DNA of 64,000 bases from Hyphomicrobium album (GTDB taxonomy: Bacteria > Pseudomonadota > Alphaproteobacteria > Rhizobiales > Hyphomicrobiaceae). Made by a program: the position numbers and the translations under genes. The stretch is from assembly GCF_009708035.1 (NCBI RefSeq), contig NZ_WMBQ01000001.1, positions 372,001-436,000 on the forward strand. Reading direction: 5' to 3'. Under the pieces are notes generated by a model, which saw nothing but the letters and a program-made list of their open reading frames with translations, made no database searches and was not told the DNA's origin. Below, in pieces: positions 34,273 to 42,084 of this stretch (the stretch's first letter is position 1; the number at the start of each line of letters is the position of its first letter).

Positions 34273-34482
34273 TCAGAAGCGCTGGAGCCCTATGGCGCGT
34301 CCATAACTCTCCAGGGCGAGCCGCCGCGACGTGATCTGCTCGACGACGTGATGCGACATGCCGGTGATGCTTGCCAGCCGCATCGCCTCGACGGCGGCGG
34401 CGCCTTTCGACGGATGCGCGCCCACCTGCTGATGCAGATCATCGGCGACCCTGAAGATCGCCCACCTGCGGACCATTGCCAT
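34273..34482 (-). CDS. Small uncharacterised helical protein
   Basis: A 69-residue product starting at ATG 34480-34482. The start is set by a perfect AGGAGG 9 bases upstream; the longer frame to 34569 is unsupported. The sequence MAMVRRWAIFRVADDLHQQV then AAAVEAMRLASITGMSHHVV and RRLALESYGRAIGL is basic and helical with His pairs. No signal peptide. Convergent with the 59-residue gene at 34070. Family unknown. Confidence 0.5.
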   Translation of the reverse strand: MAMVRRWAIFRVADDLHQQVGAHPSKGAAAVEAMRLASITGMSHHVVEQITSRRLALESYGRAIGLQRF

Positions 34483-34598
34483 TTCGCCATACCTCCTGAA
34501 CCACAGCTCAGCGCTGCGAGCCTGGAGGCTAGGGGTGCCTACGCGAACGCGCTGTCGCGCAGGGAACACCTGCGAAGGCGATGGAGCCGGAAATCGCC

Positions 34599-34632
34599 TC
34601 AGAACGGGACGCTGCCCTTGATGGGGGCGCTG
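34599..34632. repeat. 34-bp direct repeat, copy 1
   Basis: This 34-bp block, starting TCAGAACGGGACGCT, recurs at 35060-35093 with only three mismatches. Read on the minus strand it gives SAPIKGSVPF and a stop; the other copy gives SASIKASVPF and a stop. This suggests remnants of the 3' end of a duplicated gene rather than a regulatory site. No intact gene with this end is in the window. Confidence 0.55.
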
Positions 34633-34667
34633 GGCCGGCCCGGCCGACTATCTCAGAACCGATACCG

Positions 34668-34919
34668 CTAAGGCCTGCCTGGAGGCGCACCCTCATCTCT
34701 GCTTCTGCAGATTTGCATTGCTTTGGCGTGCTCCAGGCGGGCGGCGGCTTCGCAGAGATCCCGATGCTCTCCTTGAAATTTGTCGCTGCATTGCTGAAGC
34801 CGTTTATTTTGCGCGCCGATCAGCCGTTGGACGCATACCTCATCCATTTCGGCGGCTGCCGATGGGGATGGGATCAGGGCGAGGGATAGTAGGACCGCGC
34901 CGAAGATGTGTTTGCACAC
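34668..34919 (-). CDS. Small secreted Cys-containing protein
   Basis: An 83-residue product starting at GTG 34917-34919 with GGAG 8 bases upstream. Residues 1-23 are a signal peptide (IFGAVLLSLALIPSPSAAA). The mature helical domain has four Cys (EVCVQR, QQCSDK, DLCEAA, QICRSR) evenly spaced, typical of a disulfide-stapled periplasmic helical hairpin. It is flanked on both sides by copies of a 34-bp repeat. Function unknown. Confidence 0.6.
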   Translation of the reverse strand: MCKHIFGAVLLSLALIPSPSAAAEMDEVCVQRLIGAQNKRLQQCSDKFQGEHRDLCEAAARLEHAKAMQICRSRDEGAPPGRP

Positions 34920-35413
34920 TGGGTGATCTCCGAGAATCTCCTAAGGGCCGTGGACGTCGCTCTGCAAAGCGGTCGAGCCTGACCCTACGCAATCCTACTC
35001 CATTACGCCCTTTCGAGAGTATGCGGGTCGCGCTCACGGGCAGCTGCGGTCACGTCAGATCAGAACGGGACGCTAGCCTTGATGGAGGCGCTGTTCTGCT
35101 GCGTCTCCTCGCCTTGGCGTTGATCACGGCGATGCCGGCCGCCTTAATGCCGCGGGGCGCCTGCTCGTGGCCGCCAAGCCCCTCGCGCCCATCGTGGGCT
35201 TGCCCTGGCGGCGATTTCGGCTATAAACCGCCCCTTCGCTCGCTTCGGCTGAAGGCTGAACGGGGAGCCGTGCGCGGGAAACCGAACCGGCAGGGCCCTT
35301 AAGGGGGTCCGCTTCCCGGTGTCTTCACTCTCTTGGGTGACCTGCTTGGGCCTTTCTCGGGTCCATTAGGGGCTTTGCGCCGGGGCGGCACGAACAAAGG
35401 AAAGGCAATCCGC
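34920..35413. other. Intergenic region upstream of rpsF (494 bp)
   Basis: No convincing gene. It contains the second copy of the 34-bp direct repeat (35060-35093) and, in its last 180 bases, the presumed promoter and leader of the rpsF operon. Several in-frame stretches are Pro/Arg-rich and unlike proteins. I looked for an S6:S18-type autoregulatory RNA in the leader and could not demonstrate one by eye. Confidence 0.4.
35060..35093. repeat. 34-bp direct repeat, copy 2
   Basis: Matches 34599-34632 at 31 of 34 positions. On the minus strand the frame continues further back as EETQQN before the SASIKASVPF end, so this copy may keep more of the original coding end. It lies in non-coding DNA upstream of rpsF. 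Confidence 0.55.
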
Positions 35414-36010
35414 ATGGCTCTTTATGAGCATGTCTTCTTGGCGCGCCAGGACGTCTCGAACGCCCAGGTCGAAGCGCTGACCAAGGAATTCTCCGACCTC
35501 ATCGAGCAGGGTGGCGGCAAGGTCACCAAGAGCGAGTACTGGGGCGTCAAGTCCCTCGCCTACAAGATCAAGAAGAGCCGCAAGGCCCACTTCTCGCTGC
35601 TCAACATCGATGCGCCTCCGGCGGCGGTGGCCGAGATGGAGCGGCGCATGGGCCTGTCGACCGAAATCCTGCGCTTTCTGACCGTGAAGGTCGAAGCGCA
35701 CGAGACCGAGCCGTCGGCCATGATGCGCAAGAGCGACCGCGACGAGCGCGGCGACCGTGATCGCGGCGGCTTCGGCGGCCGTGGTGGCGGCGGCGGCTTC
35801 CGCGGCGGCGGTGGCGGCGGCTTCCGCGGTGGCGACCGCGGCGGCGGCGGTGGCGGCGGTTTCCGCGGCGGCGACCGCGAGGGCTCGACGTTCCGTCCTC
35901 GTCCTCCCCGCGACGGCGATCGCCCGCCGCGTGACGACCGTGGCCCCCCGCGGCCCCCGCGTGATGGCGGGACGGGTGGCTCATCGTCTGGTTCCGGCTC
36001 GGAGGCATAA
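35414..36010 (+). CDS. rpsF: 30S ribosomal protein S6 with long Gly/Arg-rich tail
   Basis: A 198-residue S6 starting at ATG 35414. Residues 1-100 are the conserved ferredoxin-like S6 fold ([54 protein letters not shown]). The tail from about residue 108 is unusual: repeated [13 protein letters not shown] and RGGDR units, then Pro/Arg/Asp-rich [15 protein letters not shown] and Ser/Gly. S6 tails vary among rhizobia, but an RGG-box-like tail of about 90 residues is striking and may bind RNA. It binds S18 and the 16S central domain. Operon: rpsF-rpsR. Confidence 0.95.
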   Translation: MALYEHVFLARQDVSNAQVEALTKEFSDLIEQGGGKVTKSEYWGVKSLAYKIKKSRKAHFSLLNIDAPPAAVAEMERRMGLSTEILRFLTVKVEAHETEPSAMMRKSDRDERGDRDRGGFGGRGGGGGFRGGGGGGFRGGDRGGGGGGGFRGGDREGSTFRPRPPRDGDRPPRDDRGPPRPPRDGGTGGSSSGSGSEA

Positions 36011-36012
36011 CA

Positions 36013-36267
36013 ATGGCAGAGATCGCAACTCCCGGCGGTGGTGGCCGTCGTCCCTTCCATCGTCGTCGCAAGACCTGCCCGTTCTCTGGCCAGCATGCGC
36101 CGAAGATCGACTACAAGGACGTGCGCCTCCTTGGCCGCTACGTCTCGGAGCGCGGCAAGATCGTGCCGAGCCGCATCACTGCGGTGTCGTCGAAGAAGCA
36201 GCGTGAGCTGGCGCGCGCCATCAAGCGCTCGCGCTTCCTTGGCCTGCTGCCGTACGTGCTGAAGTAA
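36013..36267 (+). CDS. rpsR: 30S ribosomal protein S18
   Basis: This 84-residue basic protein begins two bases after rpsF ends. It has the S18 core: [20 protein letters not shown], then [20 protein letters not shown] and [20 protein letters not shown]. It forms the S6-S18 dimer of the 30S platform. The tight spacing with rpsF ensures equal synthesis. A hairpin follows at 36276-36298. Confidence 0.97.
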   Translation: MAEIATPGGGGRRPFHRRRKTCPFSGQHAPKIDYKDVRLLGRYVSERGKIVPSRITAVSSKKQRELARAIKRSRFLGLLPYVLK

Positions 36268-36275
36268 AATTCCGG

Positions 36276-36298
36276 CGGCGGGTGCATCGCGCCCGCCG
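36276..36298 (+). terminator. Hairpin after rpsR (possible attenuator)
   Basis: A 10-bp stem (36276-36285 with 36289-36298, one G-U pair) with a 3-base loop follows the rpsR stop by 8 bases. No run of T follows, so it may act as a partial terminator or 3'-end stabiliser. A second hairpin, GTGCCGGGAA / TTCTCGGCAC, is at 36314-36336. Confidence 0.45.
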
Positions 36299-36401
36299 TC
36301 CTCTGCCAAATAAGTGCCGGGAAGAATTCTCGGCACGAGGTTGGGACAAGGCGGGAAGCCGCACGTGTCTCTAACCGCGATACCGCGGGACAGCTGCTTT
36401 G

Positions 36402-37361
36402 ATGCCGTATCGTCTGCTCATCGCATTGGGAGCCGGGCTCATCTCGGCGGTCGTGTTCGCCTCTGCGACCACGGGCCCGCTGCTGATGCGCATGATCCTG
36501 TTCCTGCTCACGGCGCTGCCGCTGTTCCTCGCGGGCCTCGGATTGGGACCGCGCGCGGTCGCGGTGGCGGGATTTTCCGGGGCGCTGCTGGTGCTCGTCG
36601 CGGGCAGCCCGCTCGGCGCCCTCGTCTTTGCCGCCAGCCAGGCCATCCCGGCGGCGATCCTCATCTATCTCGTGGCGCTCAACCGCGTCGCCGACGATGG
36701 GCGCACCGAATGGTATCCCGTCGGGCGCATCGTCATCGCCGCCGCGCTCATCGCCGGCGGCTTCGCCACGCTGACGCTGTTCCTGCTCGGCGGCGACATC
36801 GACACCTTACGCTCAGCGTTGCGCGGCATGCTGCAGACGTTCGTCGACAACGAGCTACCGAAGATGCCGGACGCCCCCACGCTCGGGCCGGCGGATATCG
36901 ACGAGGCGACCGGGATCGCGCTGGCGCTGCTCCCTGCAGCTTCCGCCATCTCGACCATGGGCAGCTTGCTGTTCAACCTCTGGCTCGCCGGCCGCATCAC
37001 CATGGCCTCCGGCCGCCTGCAGCGTCCCTGGCCGGATCTGGCGGCGATGGTCTATCCGCCGATGGCGCCGTTGATGCTCGCCGCGGCGACGGCTGCCGGC
37101 TTTCTCGCCGGGTTACCGGGCATGATCGCCGCCGGCTTCGCCGGTCCCCTGCTCTTCTCCTACGTGCTGCTCGGTCTCGCAGTCGTCCACTACACGACGC
37201 GCGGGCGTTCCTGGCGGCCGTTCGCGTTGTGGGGCCTCTACGCCTCGCTCTTCATCATGAACACCATCGCGTCTCTCGCCATCGCGCTTCTCGGCCTCGC
37301 CGAGGCGATTTGGCCGATGCGCAAACTCTCACCACCACCCGACGAACCGCCGTCGACCTGA
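36402..37361 (+). CDS. DUF2232-family integral membrane protein
   Basis: This 319-residue protein starts at ATG 36402 and has about eight membrane segments. Its position between rpsR and rplI and the sequence (RLLIALGAGLISAVVFASAT near the start; LFNLWLAGRITMASGRLQRP in the middle; RGRSWRPFALWGLYASLFIM near the end) match DUF2232 proteins, which alphaproteobacteria keep in this operon. The family resembles YybS-type membrane proteins and S-components of transporters, but its role is unknown. The end is Pro-rich. Confidence 0.85.
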   Translation: MPYRLLIALGAGLISAVVFASATTGPLLMRMILFLLTALPLFLAGLGLGPRAVAVAGFSGALLVLVAGSPLGALVFAASQAIPAAILIYLVALNRVADDGRTEWYPVGRIVIAAALIAGGFATLTLFLLGGDIDTLRSALRGMLQTFVDNELPKMPDAPTLGPADIDEATGIALALLPAASAISTMGSLLFNLWLAGRITMASGRLQRPWPDLAAMVYPPMAPLMLAAATAAGFLAGLPGMIAAGFAGPLLFSYVLLGLAVVHYTTRGRSWRPFALWGLYASLFIMNTIASLAIALLGLAEAIWPMRKLSPPPDEPPST

Positions 37362-37407
37362 TCGCCGGCTCAACACAACAAACGGTTAGATAGAAGGAGT
37401 ATTGAAC

Positions 37408-37992
37408 ATGCAGGTCATTCTGCTTCAGCGCATCGGCCGCCTCGGCCAGATGGGCGACATCGTCAACGTCAAGGACGGCTACGCGCGCAATTTCCTGTTG
37501 CCGCAGAAGAAGGCGCTGCGCGCTACCGACGACAACCGCCAGCACTTCGAGAGCCAGCGCGCCCAGCTCGAGGCGAACAACCTCGAGCTCAAGAAGGAAG
37601 CCGAGGCAGTCTCCGAGAAGCTCGACAAGAAGGTGTTCGTCGCGATCCGTTCCGCCGGCGACACCGGACAGCTTTACGGCTCGGTCGCCACGCGCGACAT
37701 CGCGGAAGTCGTCACCGCCGGCGGCTTCACCATCGACCGCCGTCAGGTGATCCTCGAGCGTCCGATCAAGAACCTCGGCCTGCATCCGGTGCGCGTCGCG
37801 CTGCACCCTGAGGTCGTCGTCACCGTGTCGCTGAACGTCGCTCGCTCCGAGGACGAGGCCGAGCGCCAGTCGCGCGGCGAGGACGTCACCATGGTCAAGG
37901 AAGAAAAACTCGAGCTCGAGACGTTCAATCCCGAGATGTTCGAGGAAGGCGCCTCCCCGGCCGAGGGCGAGGAACAGGCCAAGGAAGAGTAG
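37408..37992 (+). CDS. rplI: 50S ribosomal protein L9
   Basis: This 194-residue protein starts at ATG 37408 with AAGGAG at 37394-37399. The N-terminal domain [20 protein letters not shown] then [16 protein letters not shown] is canonical. A long connecting helix follows, then the C-terminal rRNA-binding domain ([36 protein letters not shown]). An acidic tail ([16 protein letters not shown]) extends beyond the usual 150 residues, as in other Hyphomicrobiales. It binds 23S rRNA near L1 and helps frame maintenance. Confidence 0.97.
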   Translation: MQVILLQRIGRLGQMGDIVNVKDGYARNFLLPQKKALRATDDNRQHFESQRAQLEANNLELKKEAEAVSEKLDKKVFVAIRSAGDTGQLYGSVATRDIAEVVTAGGFTIDRRQVILERPIKNLGLHPVRVALHPEVVVTVSLNVARSEDEAERQSRGEDVTMVKEEKLELETFNPEMFEEGASPAEGEEQAKEE

Positions 37993-38024
37993 CGGCGGGC
38001 GATTCGCGACGTTGCAAACGAAAT

Positions 38025-38053
38025 CCCGTCCCCATGTGCATAGTGGGGACGGG
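38025..38053 (+). terminator. Perfect 10-bp hairpin between rplI and dnaB
   Basis: CCCGTCCCCA (38025-38034) pairs exactly with TGGGGACGGG (38044-38053) across a 9-base loop, 33 bases after the rplI stop. No T-run follows, so termination would be partial. It may separate ribosomal protein expression from dnaB. Confidence 0.5.
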
Positions 38054-38102
38054 ACCAGCCAGGCGCTCGACGGCGGACCGATTGAATCGGATACCGTGAG
38101 CC

Positions 38103-39617
38103 ATGGCAAAAAACGCGCTCCAAGTCTCCGATCGGTTCGCTGCCCTTAGCGCTGCCGACGATTCGCTGCCCTTCCGTCAGGCTCCCCACAACCTCGAGGC
38201 GGAGCAGGCGCTGCTCGGCGCGATCTTCGTCAACAACGAGACGATGGACCGCGTGTCGGGCTTTCTCGACCCGCATCACTTCTACGATCCGCTGCATCAG
38301 CAGATCTACGAGACGGCGGCCAAGCTCATCCACGCCGGCAAGCAGGCGACGCCAATCACGCTGCGCACCTTTTTCGAGACGGCCGAGCCGATCTCGCCGA
38401 CGCTCACGGTGCCGCAGTACCTCGGCACGCTCGCCGGCAAGGCGACGACCATCATCAATGCCGAGGACTATGGCCGCACCGTCTATGACCTCGCGACGCG
38501 CCGCGCGCTGATCATCATCGGCGAGGACATGGTCAACAATGCCTACGACAGCCCCGTCGACCTGACGCCGCGCACGCAGATCGAGGACGCCGAGACCCGC
38601 CTCTACGATCTCGCCGAGCAGCGCAAGTACGGCTCGGGCTTCCTGGGGTTCGGCACGGCGCTCACCACTGCCATCGAGATGGCCGGCGCCGCCTACCAGC
38701 GGGCTGGGCACCTCTCGGGTCTGTCGACCGGCCTCACCGACCTCGACAACAAGCTCGGCGGCCTGCAGTCCTCCGATCTCATCATCCTCGCCGGCCGCCC
38801 CTCGATGGGCAAGACGGCGCTGGCGACGAACATCGCCTACAACATCGCCAAGTCGTATCGCGCCGAGCAGCAGCCGGACGGCACGATGAAACCGGTCGAC
38901 GGCGCCATCGTCGGCTTCTTCTCGCTCGAAATGTCCGCCGAGCAGCTCGCCACGCGTATTCTCTCGGAGCAGGCGGAGATCGGCTCGGAGAAGATCCGCC
39001 GCGGCATGATCAACGAGGACGAGTTCCGCAAGCTCGTCGAGGTCAGCCGCGTGATGAGCGAAAGCCCGCTCTACATCGATCAGACCGGCGGCATCTCGAT
39101 CGCCCAGCTCGCCGCGCGCGCCCGCAAGCTGAAGCGGCAGAAGGGCCTCGGCGTTCTCATCGTCGACTACCTGCAGCTCCTGACCGGCTCCTCCAAGCGC
39201 GAGAGCAACCGCGTGCAGGAGATCACCGAGATCACCACCGGCCTCAAGGCGCTGGCGAAGGAACTCGCGGTGCCGATCATCGCCCTGTCGCAGCTGTCGC
39301 GCCAGGTCGAGCAGCGCGAGGACAAGCGTCCGCAGCTTTCCGATCTGCGCGAGTCCGGCTCGATCGAGCAGGACGCCGACGTCGTCATGTTCGTCTACCG
39401 CGAGGAGTACTACGTCGAGCGCCTGAAGCCCTCGGAGGGAACAGCCGAGTTCACCGAGTGGCAGCAGAAGATGATGGCCGTGTCCGGCAAGGCGGAGGTC
39501 ATCATCGGCAAGCAGCGCCACGGCCCGGTCGGCACGGTCGAGTTGTCGTTCGAGAGCCACCTCACGCGCTTCGGCAACCTCGCCCGCGACTACCAGGTCA
39601 CCCCATACGGCCGCTGA
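38103..39617 (+). CDS. dnaB: Replicative DNA helicase DnaB
   Basis: A helicase of 504 residues. The N-terminal domain (PHNLEAEQALLGAIFVNNET) binds primase and forms the collar. The RecA-like domain has Walker A LAGRPSMGKTALATN, FFSLEMSAEQLATR, Walker B VLIVDYLQLL, IALSQLSRQVEQREDKRP and DLRESGSIEQDADVVMFVYR (arginine finger region). No intein is present. It unwinds DNA ahead of the fork as a hexamer. A degenerate copy of its 3' end lies 480 bases downstream (40097-40218). Confidence 0.97.
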   Translation: MAKNALQVSDRFAALSAADDSLPFRQAPHNLEAEQALLGAIFVNNETMDRVSGFLDPHHFYDPLHQQIYETAAKLIHAGKQATPITLRTFFETAEPISPTLTVPQYLGTLAGKATTIINAEDYGRTVYDLATRRALIIIGEDMVNNAYDSPVDLTPRTQIEDAETRLYDLAEQRKYGSGFLGFGTALTTAIEMAGAAYQRAGHLSGLSTGLTDLDNKLGGLQSSDLIILAGRPSMGKTALATNIAYNIAKSYRAEQQPDGTMKPVDGAIVGFFSLEMSAEQLATRILSEQAEIGSEKIRRGMINEDEFRKLVEVSRVMSESPLYIDQTGGISIAQLAARARKLKRQKGLGVLIVDYLQLLTGSSKRESNRVQEITEITTGLKALAKELAVPIIALSQLSRQVEQREDKRPQLSDLRESGSIEQDADVVMFVYREEYYVERLKPSEGTAEFTEWQQKMMAVSGKAEVIIGKQRHGPVGTVELSFESHLTRFGNLARDYQVTPYGR

Positions 39618-39656
39618 CAAGTTGGCTATGCGCGACGCCCCTCATGCGCGCAAGAA

Positions 39657-39691
39657 CGCCGTACGCCCAGCGGAGCGTACGGCGCGTTTCT
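39657..39691 (+). terminator. Terminator between dnaB and the VPEID-CTERM gene
   Basis: A 10-bp perfect stem (CGCCGTACGC 39657-39666 with GCGTACGGCG 39675-39684) with an 8-base loop is followed by CGTTTCTTC. It lies 40 bases after the dnaB stop and 29 bases before the stop of the convergent small gene, so it can serve dnaB. Confidence 0.65.
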
Positions 39692-39712
39692 TCCCGAGGT
39701 AGCATCGCAGTG

Positions 39713-39919
39713 CTATTTGTGGGCACGGCGATAAAGTATGGCCACGAGGGACCCTAGGATAGCGAACACGGCGAGAGCCCCGGTTCCGTCTATTTCTGGA
39801 ACCGCTCCGCCATCGCCCCCGCCGCAATCACCAAATCCCAAAAAGCATAAGGCAAACGCGTTTTGAGCCCACAGTGTCGTCGCCAAGAAGACGCCGGTTG
39901 CTCCTAGCTTCCGATACAT
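39713..39919 (-). CDS. VPEID-CTERM sorting-signal protein
   Basis: A 68-residue protein starting at ATG 39917-39919 (GGAGG 7 bases upstream). The signal peptide (about 1-23, VFLATTLWAQNAFA) is followed by a tiny Cys/Gly segment (CFLGFGDCGGGDGG). The tripartite C-terminal signal is complete: VPEID (40-44), a membrane helix (TGALAVFAILGSLVAILY) and a basic end RRAHK. VPEID-CTERM is a known variant of the PEP-CTERM sorting domain, recognised by a dedicated exosortase. The mature protein would be only about 17 residues. No exosortase is in the window. Confidence 0.8.
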   Translation of the reverse strand: MYRKLGATGVFLATTLWAQNAFALCFLGFGDCGGGDGGAVPEIDGTGALAVFAILGSLVAILYRRAHK

Positions 39920-40096
39920 GGCTTCCTCCAATACTCCGTCGCAATGCAGCCGCGTGGCGACCGCAAGCGAACCTAGGTCCTAGGGGAATGACGGCTCAAT
40001 TACCTAGAACGGCCAGCGCTCAATACGTCGACGGACGTAGCGCACCGCGGCAACCGCAACGAACGCGCTCATTGGCTTGATCGCGCTACCTTAACC

Positions 40097-40218
40097 AGAT
40101 GATGGCCTGTCCGGCAACGCCGAGGGTATCGTCGGCCAGCAGCGCCACGGCCCGGTCGGCACCGTCGCCACTTCGGCAACCTCGCCCGCGACTATCAGGT
40201 TGCCACCTACGGCGACTA
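40097..40218 (+). pseudogene. Degenerate copy of the dnaB 3' end
   Basis: This stretch aligns with the last 150 bases of dnaB (39468-39617). It shares GATGATGGCC, GCAGCGCCACGGCCCGGTCG and TTCGGCAACCTCGCCCGCGA, and ends TATCAGGTTGCCACCTACGG then CGACTAG. It has a 1-base deletion near the start and about 23 bases missing in the middle, so it cannot be read through. The final frame gives HFGNLARDYQVATYGD and a stop. It is a relic of a duplication or of a displaced original dnaB end. Confidence 0.8.
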
Positions 40219-40272
40219 GCCGACCTCCGTCGCGCAAACGACGCAAGGTTGCGGTCTATTGAAGAGGCACCA

Positions 40273-40809
40273 TTGCCGCTACCGGGGACGGCCTTGATCG
40301 AATGGTTCAAAGAGTATGACGCGGTCATAAAGGTTGCGGCGACGGCCCTTGTGCTCTTGCTCGCGGCCTGGGCGGCGAACCGTGAGAAACCGAAGGTATC
40401 AGCAGGCTGGACCTACCTTCACTACACGATGCTCGTAAAGGTGATTGCCGGGCTATTTCTCCCCTTCATGATCGCCGCCATCCTGTACAACGGGAGCAAG
40501 CTCTTCGAGGAGAGCTGGTGGGTTCCTCCGGTGATCTTCCTGACGACAGCCGGAGCCGCATGGCTGTTCTACGATTCTTTCTTCCGCACCATCCGATGGA
40601 ACTCAGAAGCCCTGGAGGTGCGAGGGCTGTTCTCGAAGGGCTGGCGGGTGGCGTGGGAGGAAGTGCGATCAGTTTCCCTCGTATCGGAGGCCCTGTTTAT
40701 CACCGACGTTGAGAACGTCAGTCGCAAGCTCAATCTCCACTACAGGGTGGGAGCCCGTGACTTGATCCAATGGCTCTCCTCCAGGCCGCAACGCGGGAAT
40801 CCCCCATAG
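40273..40809 (+). CDS. Membrane protein with PH-like C-terminal domain
   Basis: A 178-residue protein; the best start is TTG 40273 (GAAGAGG just upstream), with another TTG at 40294. Three hydrophobic segments (about 20-34, 55-70, 83-98) precede a polar beta-rich part: FRTIRWNSEALEVRGLFSKG, then VAWEEVRSVSLVSEALFITD. This alternation is typical of bacterial PH-like domains (bPH/YdbT type). It lies between the dnaB relic and alr, where most relatives have dnaB followed directly by alr, so it may have arrived with the insertion. Function unknown. Confidence 0.6.
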   Translation: MPLPGTALIEWFKEYDAVIKVAATALVLLLAAWAANREKPKVSAGWTYLHYTMLVKVIAGLFLPFMIAAILYNGSKLFEESWWVPPVIFLTTAGAAWLFYDSFFRTIRWNSEALEVRGLFSKGWRVAWEEVRSVSLVSEALFITDVENVSRKLNLHYRVGARDLIQWLSSRPQRGNPP

Positions 40810-40920
40810 GTTGGGACCGTGGAATCTGCGCCTCGTTTGCGGCCCGATTCGGCGCTAGAAATAGTGCTTTCCCGGAACCCGGAAAGCCAAGTGTCGGACA
40901 GGACCGCCCACATCTCGCCG

Positions 40921-42078
40921 ATGACCGACAGCGCCCAGCGCGAGGCGCCGCGTGCCGATGCGGAGCTCGCGGCGGTGCCCACCAGCGCCACCGGCGTCAT
41001 CATCGTCGACCTCGCTCAGATCCGTGCCAACTGGCGGGCCCTTGTAGGGCGTGTCGCTCCCGCCGAATGCGCCGCCGTCGTAAAGGCGGACGCCTACGGT
41101 CTCGGCGCGGCGCACGTCATCCCGGCACTGGTGAAGGAAGGCTGCCGTACTTTCTTTGTCGCCACCATTGCCGAGGCAGCCCAGGCGCGCGGCCTTGCAC
41201 CCGAGGCCACGATCTACGTTCTCGATGGCTTGCTGCCGGGGACCGGATCGGAGTTGCTCGCTATTGGTGCCATCCCTGCGCTCGCCAGCTTCGAGGAGGT
41301 GAAGGAGTGGGCCACGCTCGCCGCCGCTCGCGGCGCGCGCCTGCCGACGGTCCTCCACCTGGACACGGGATTGAGCCGCCTCGGACTGACCGGCTCCGAC
41401 ATGAACGTGATCGCCACCGAAGGACGCGCCCGTTCGCTCGACGTGCGACTCATCATGAGCCACCTCGGGTGTGCGGATAATCCCGAGCACGACATGAACG
41501 CATTGCAGCGCGAGAATTTCGACGCGATGCGTGGCTGCATGGCGCACGTGCCGGCGAGCCTCGTCGCCTCCGACGGACTGATGCTCGGCGTCGACTATCA
41601 CTACGATCTCGTGCGTCCCGGCTATGCGCTCTACGGCGGCCAGGCCTTCCAGGGCGGCCCTGCACCTGTCGCACCAGTCCTCATCGTGAAGGCGCGCGTC
41701 CTGCAGGTGCGGCACGTTCAACCGGGCGACCAGGTCGGGTACTCGGCGACGTGGAGACCCAATCGCCCTACCCGGCTCGCCATCGTCGCCGCCGGCTACG
41801 ACGACGGCGTTGCCCGCGCCCTGAGCCGCGGCACCGGCGAGGACGGCGCCCACGTCATGTTCGAGGGCAAGCTCGCGCCGATCGTCGGCCGCGTATCGAT
41901 GGACCTCATCACCGTCGACGTGACCAAGCTCAAGCACCCGCCGGTGCGTGGCGACTTCGTCGACCTCATCGGTCCGGGCCTGCCGATCGAGACCGTCGGC
42001 GCGGCGGCGGGGACCATCGGCTACGAGGTGCTGACGCGGCTCGGCCGTCGGTTCCATCGCATCTATCGCGGCGGCTGA
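40921..42078 (+). CDS. alr: Alanine racemase
   Basis: A 385-residue PLP enzyme starting at ATG 40921; GTG 40891 with GGAAAG upstream, or GTG 40819, would lengthen it. The PLP lysine is Lys55 in AVVKADAYGLGA. LHLDTGLSRLGL, SHLGCADNP and RPGYALYGG follow, and VGYSATW carries the second catalytic Tyr in the C-terminal domain, with VGRVSMDLITVDVT. It makes D-alanine for peptidoglycan. It lies upstream of radA with a 6-base gap. Confidence 0.95.
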   Translation: MTDSAQREAPRADAELAAVPTSATGVIIVDLAQIRANWRALVGRVAPAECAAVVKADAYGLGAAHVIPALVKEGCRTFFVATIAEAAQARGLAPEATIYVLDGLLPGTGSELLAIGAIPALASFEEVKEWATLAAARGARLPTVLHLDTGLSRLGLTGSDMNVIATEGRARSLDVRLIMSHLGCADNPEHDMNALQRENFDAMRGCMAHVPASLVASDGLMLGVDYHYDLVRPGYALYGGQAFQGGPAPVAPVLIVKARVLQVRHVQPGDQVGYSATWRPNRPTRLAIVAAGYDDGVARALSRGTGEDGAHVMFEGKLAPIVGRVSMDLITVDVTKLKHPPVRGDFVDLIGPGLPIETVGAAAGTIGYEVLTRLGRRFHRIYRGG

Positions 42079-42084
42079 AGCAGG

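Noticed and set aside
34718-35302. A 194-residue plus-strand frame upstream of rpsF
   Set aside because: It overlaps the better-supported secreted protein at 34668-34919, and its composition is not protein-like; I treat the region as non-coding.
35230-35413. An S6:S18-binding autoregulatory leader RNA before rpsF
   Set aside because: Known in several bacteria, but I could not find its conserved bulged motif by eye, so I do not claim it.
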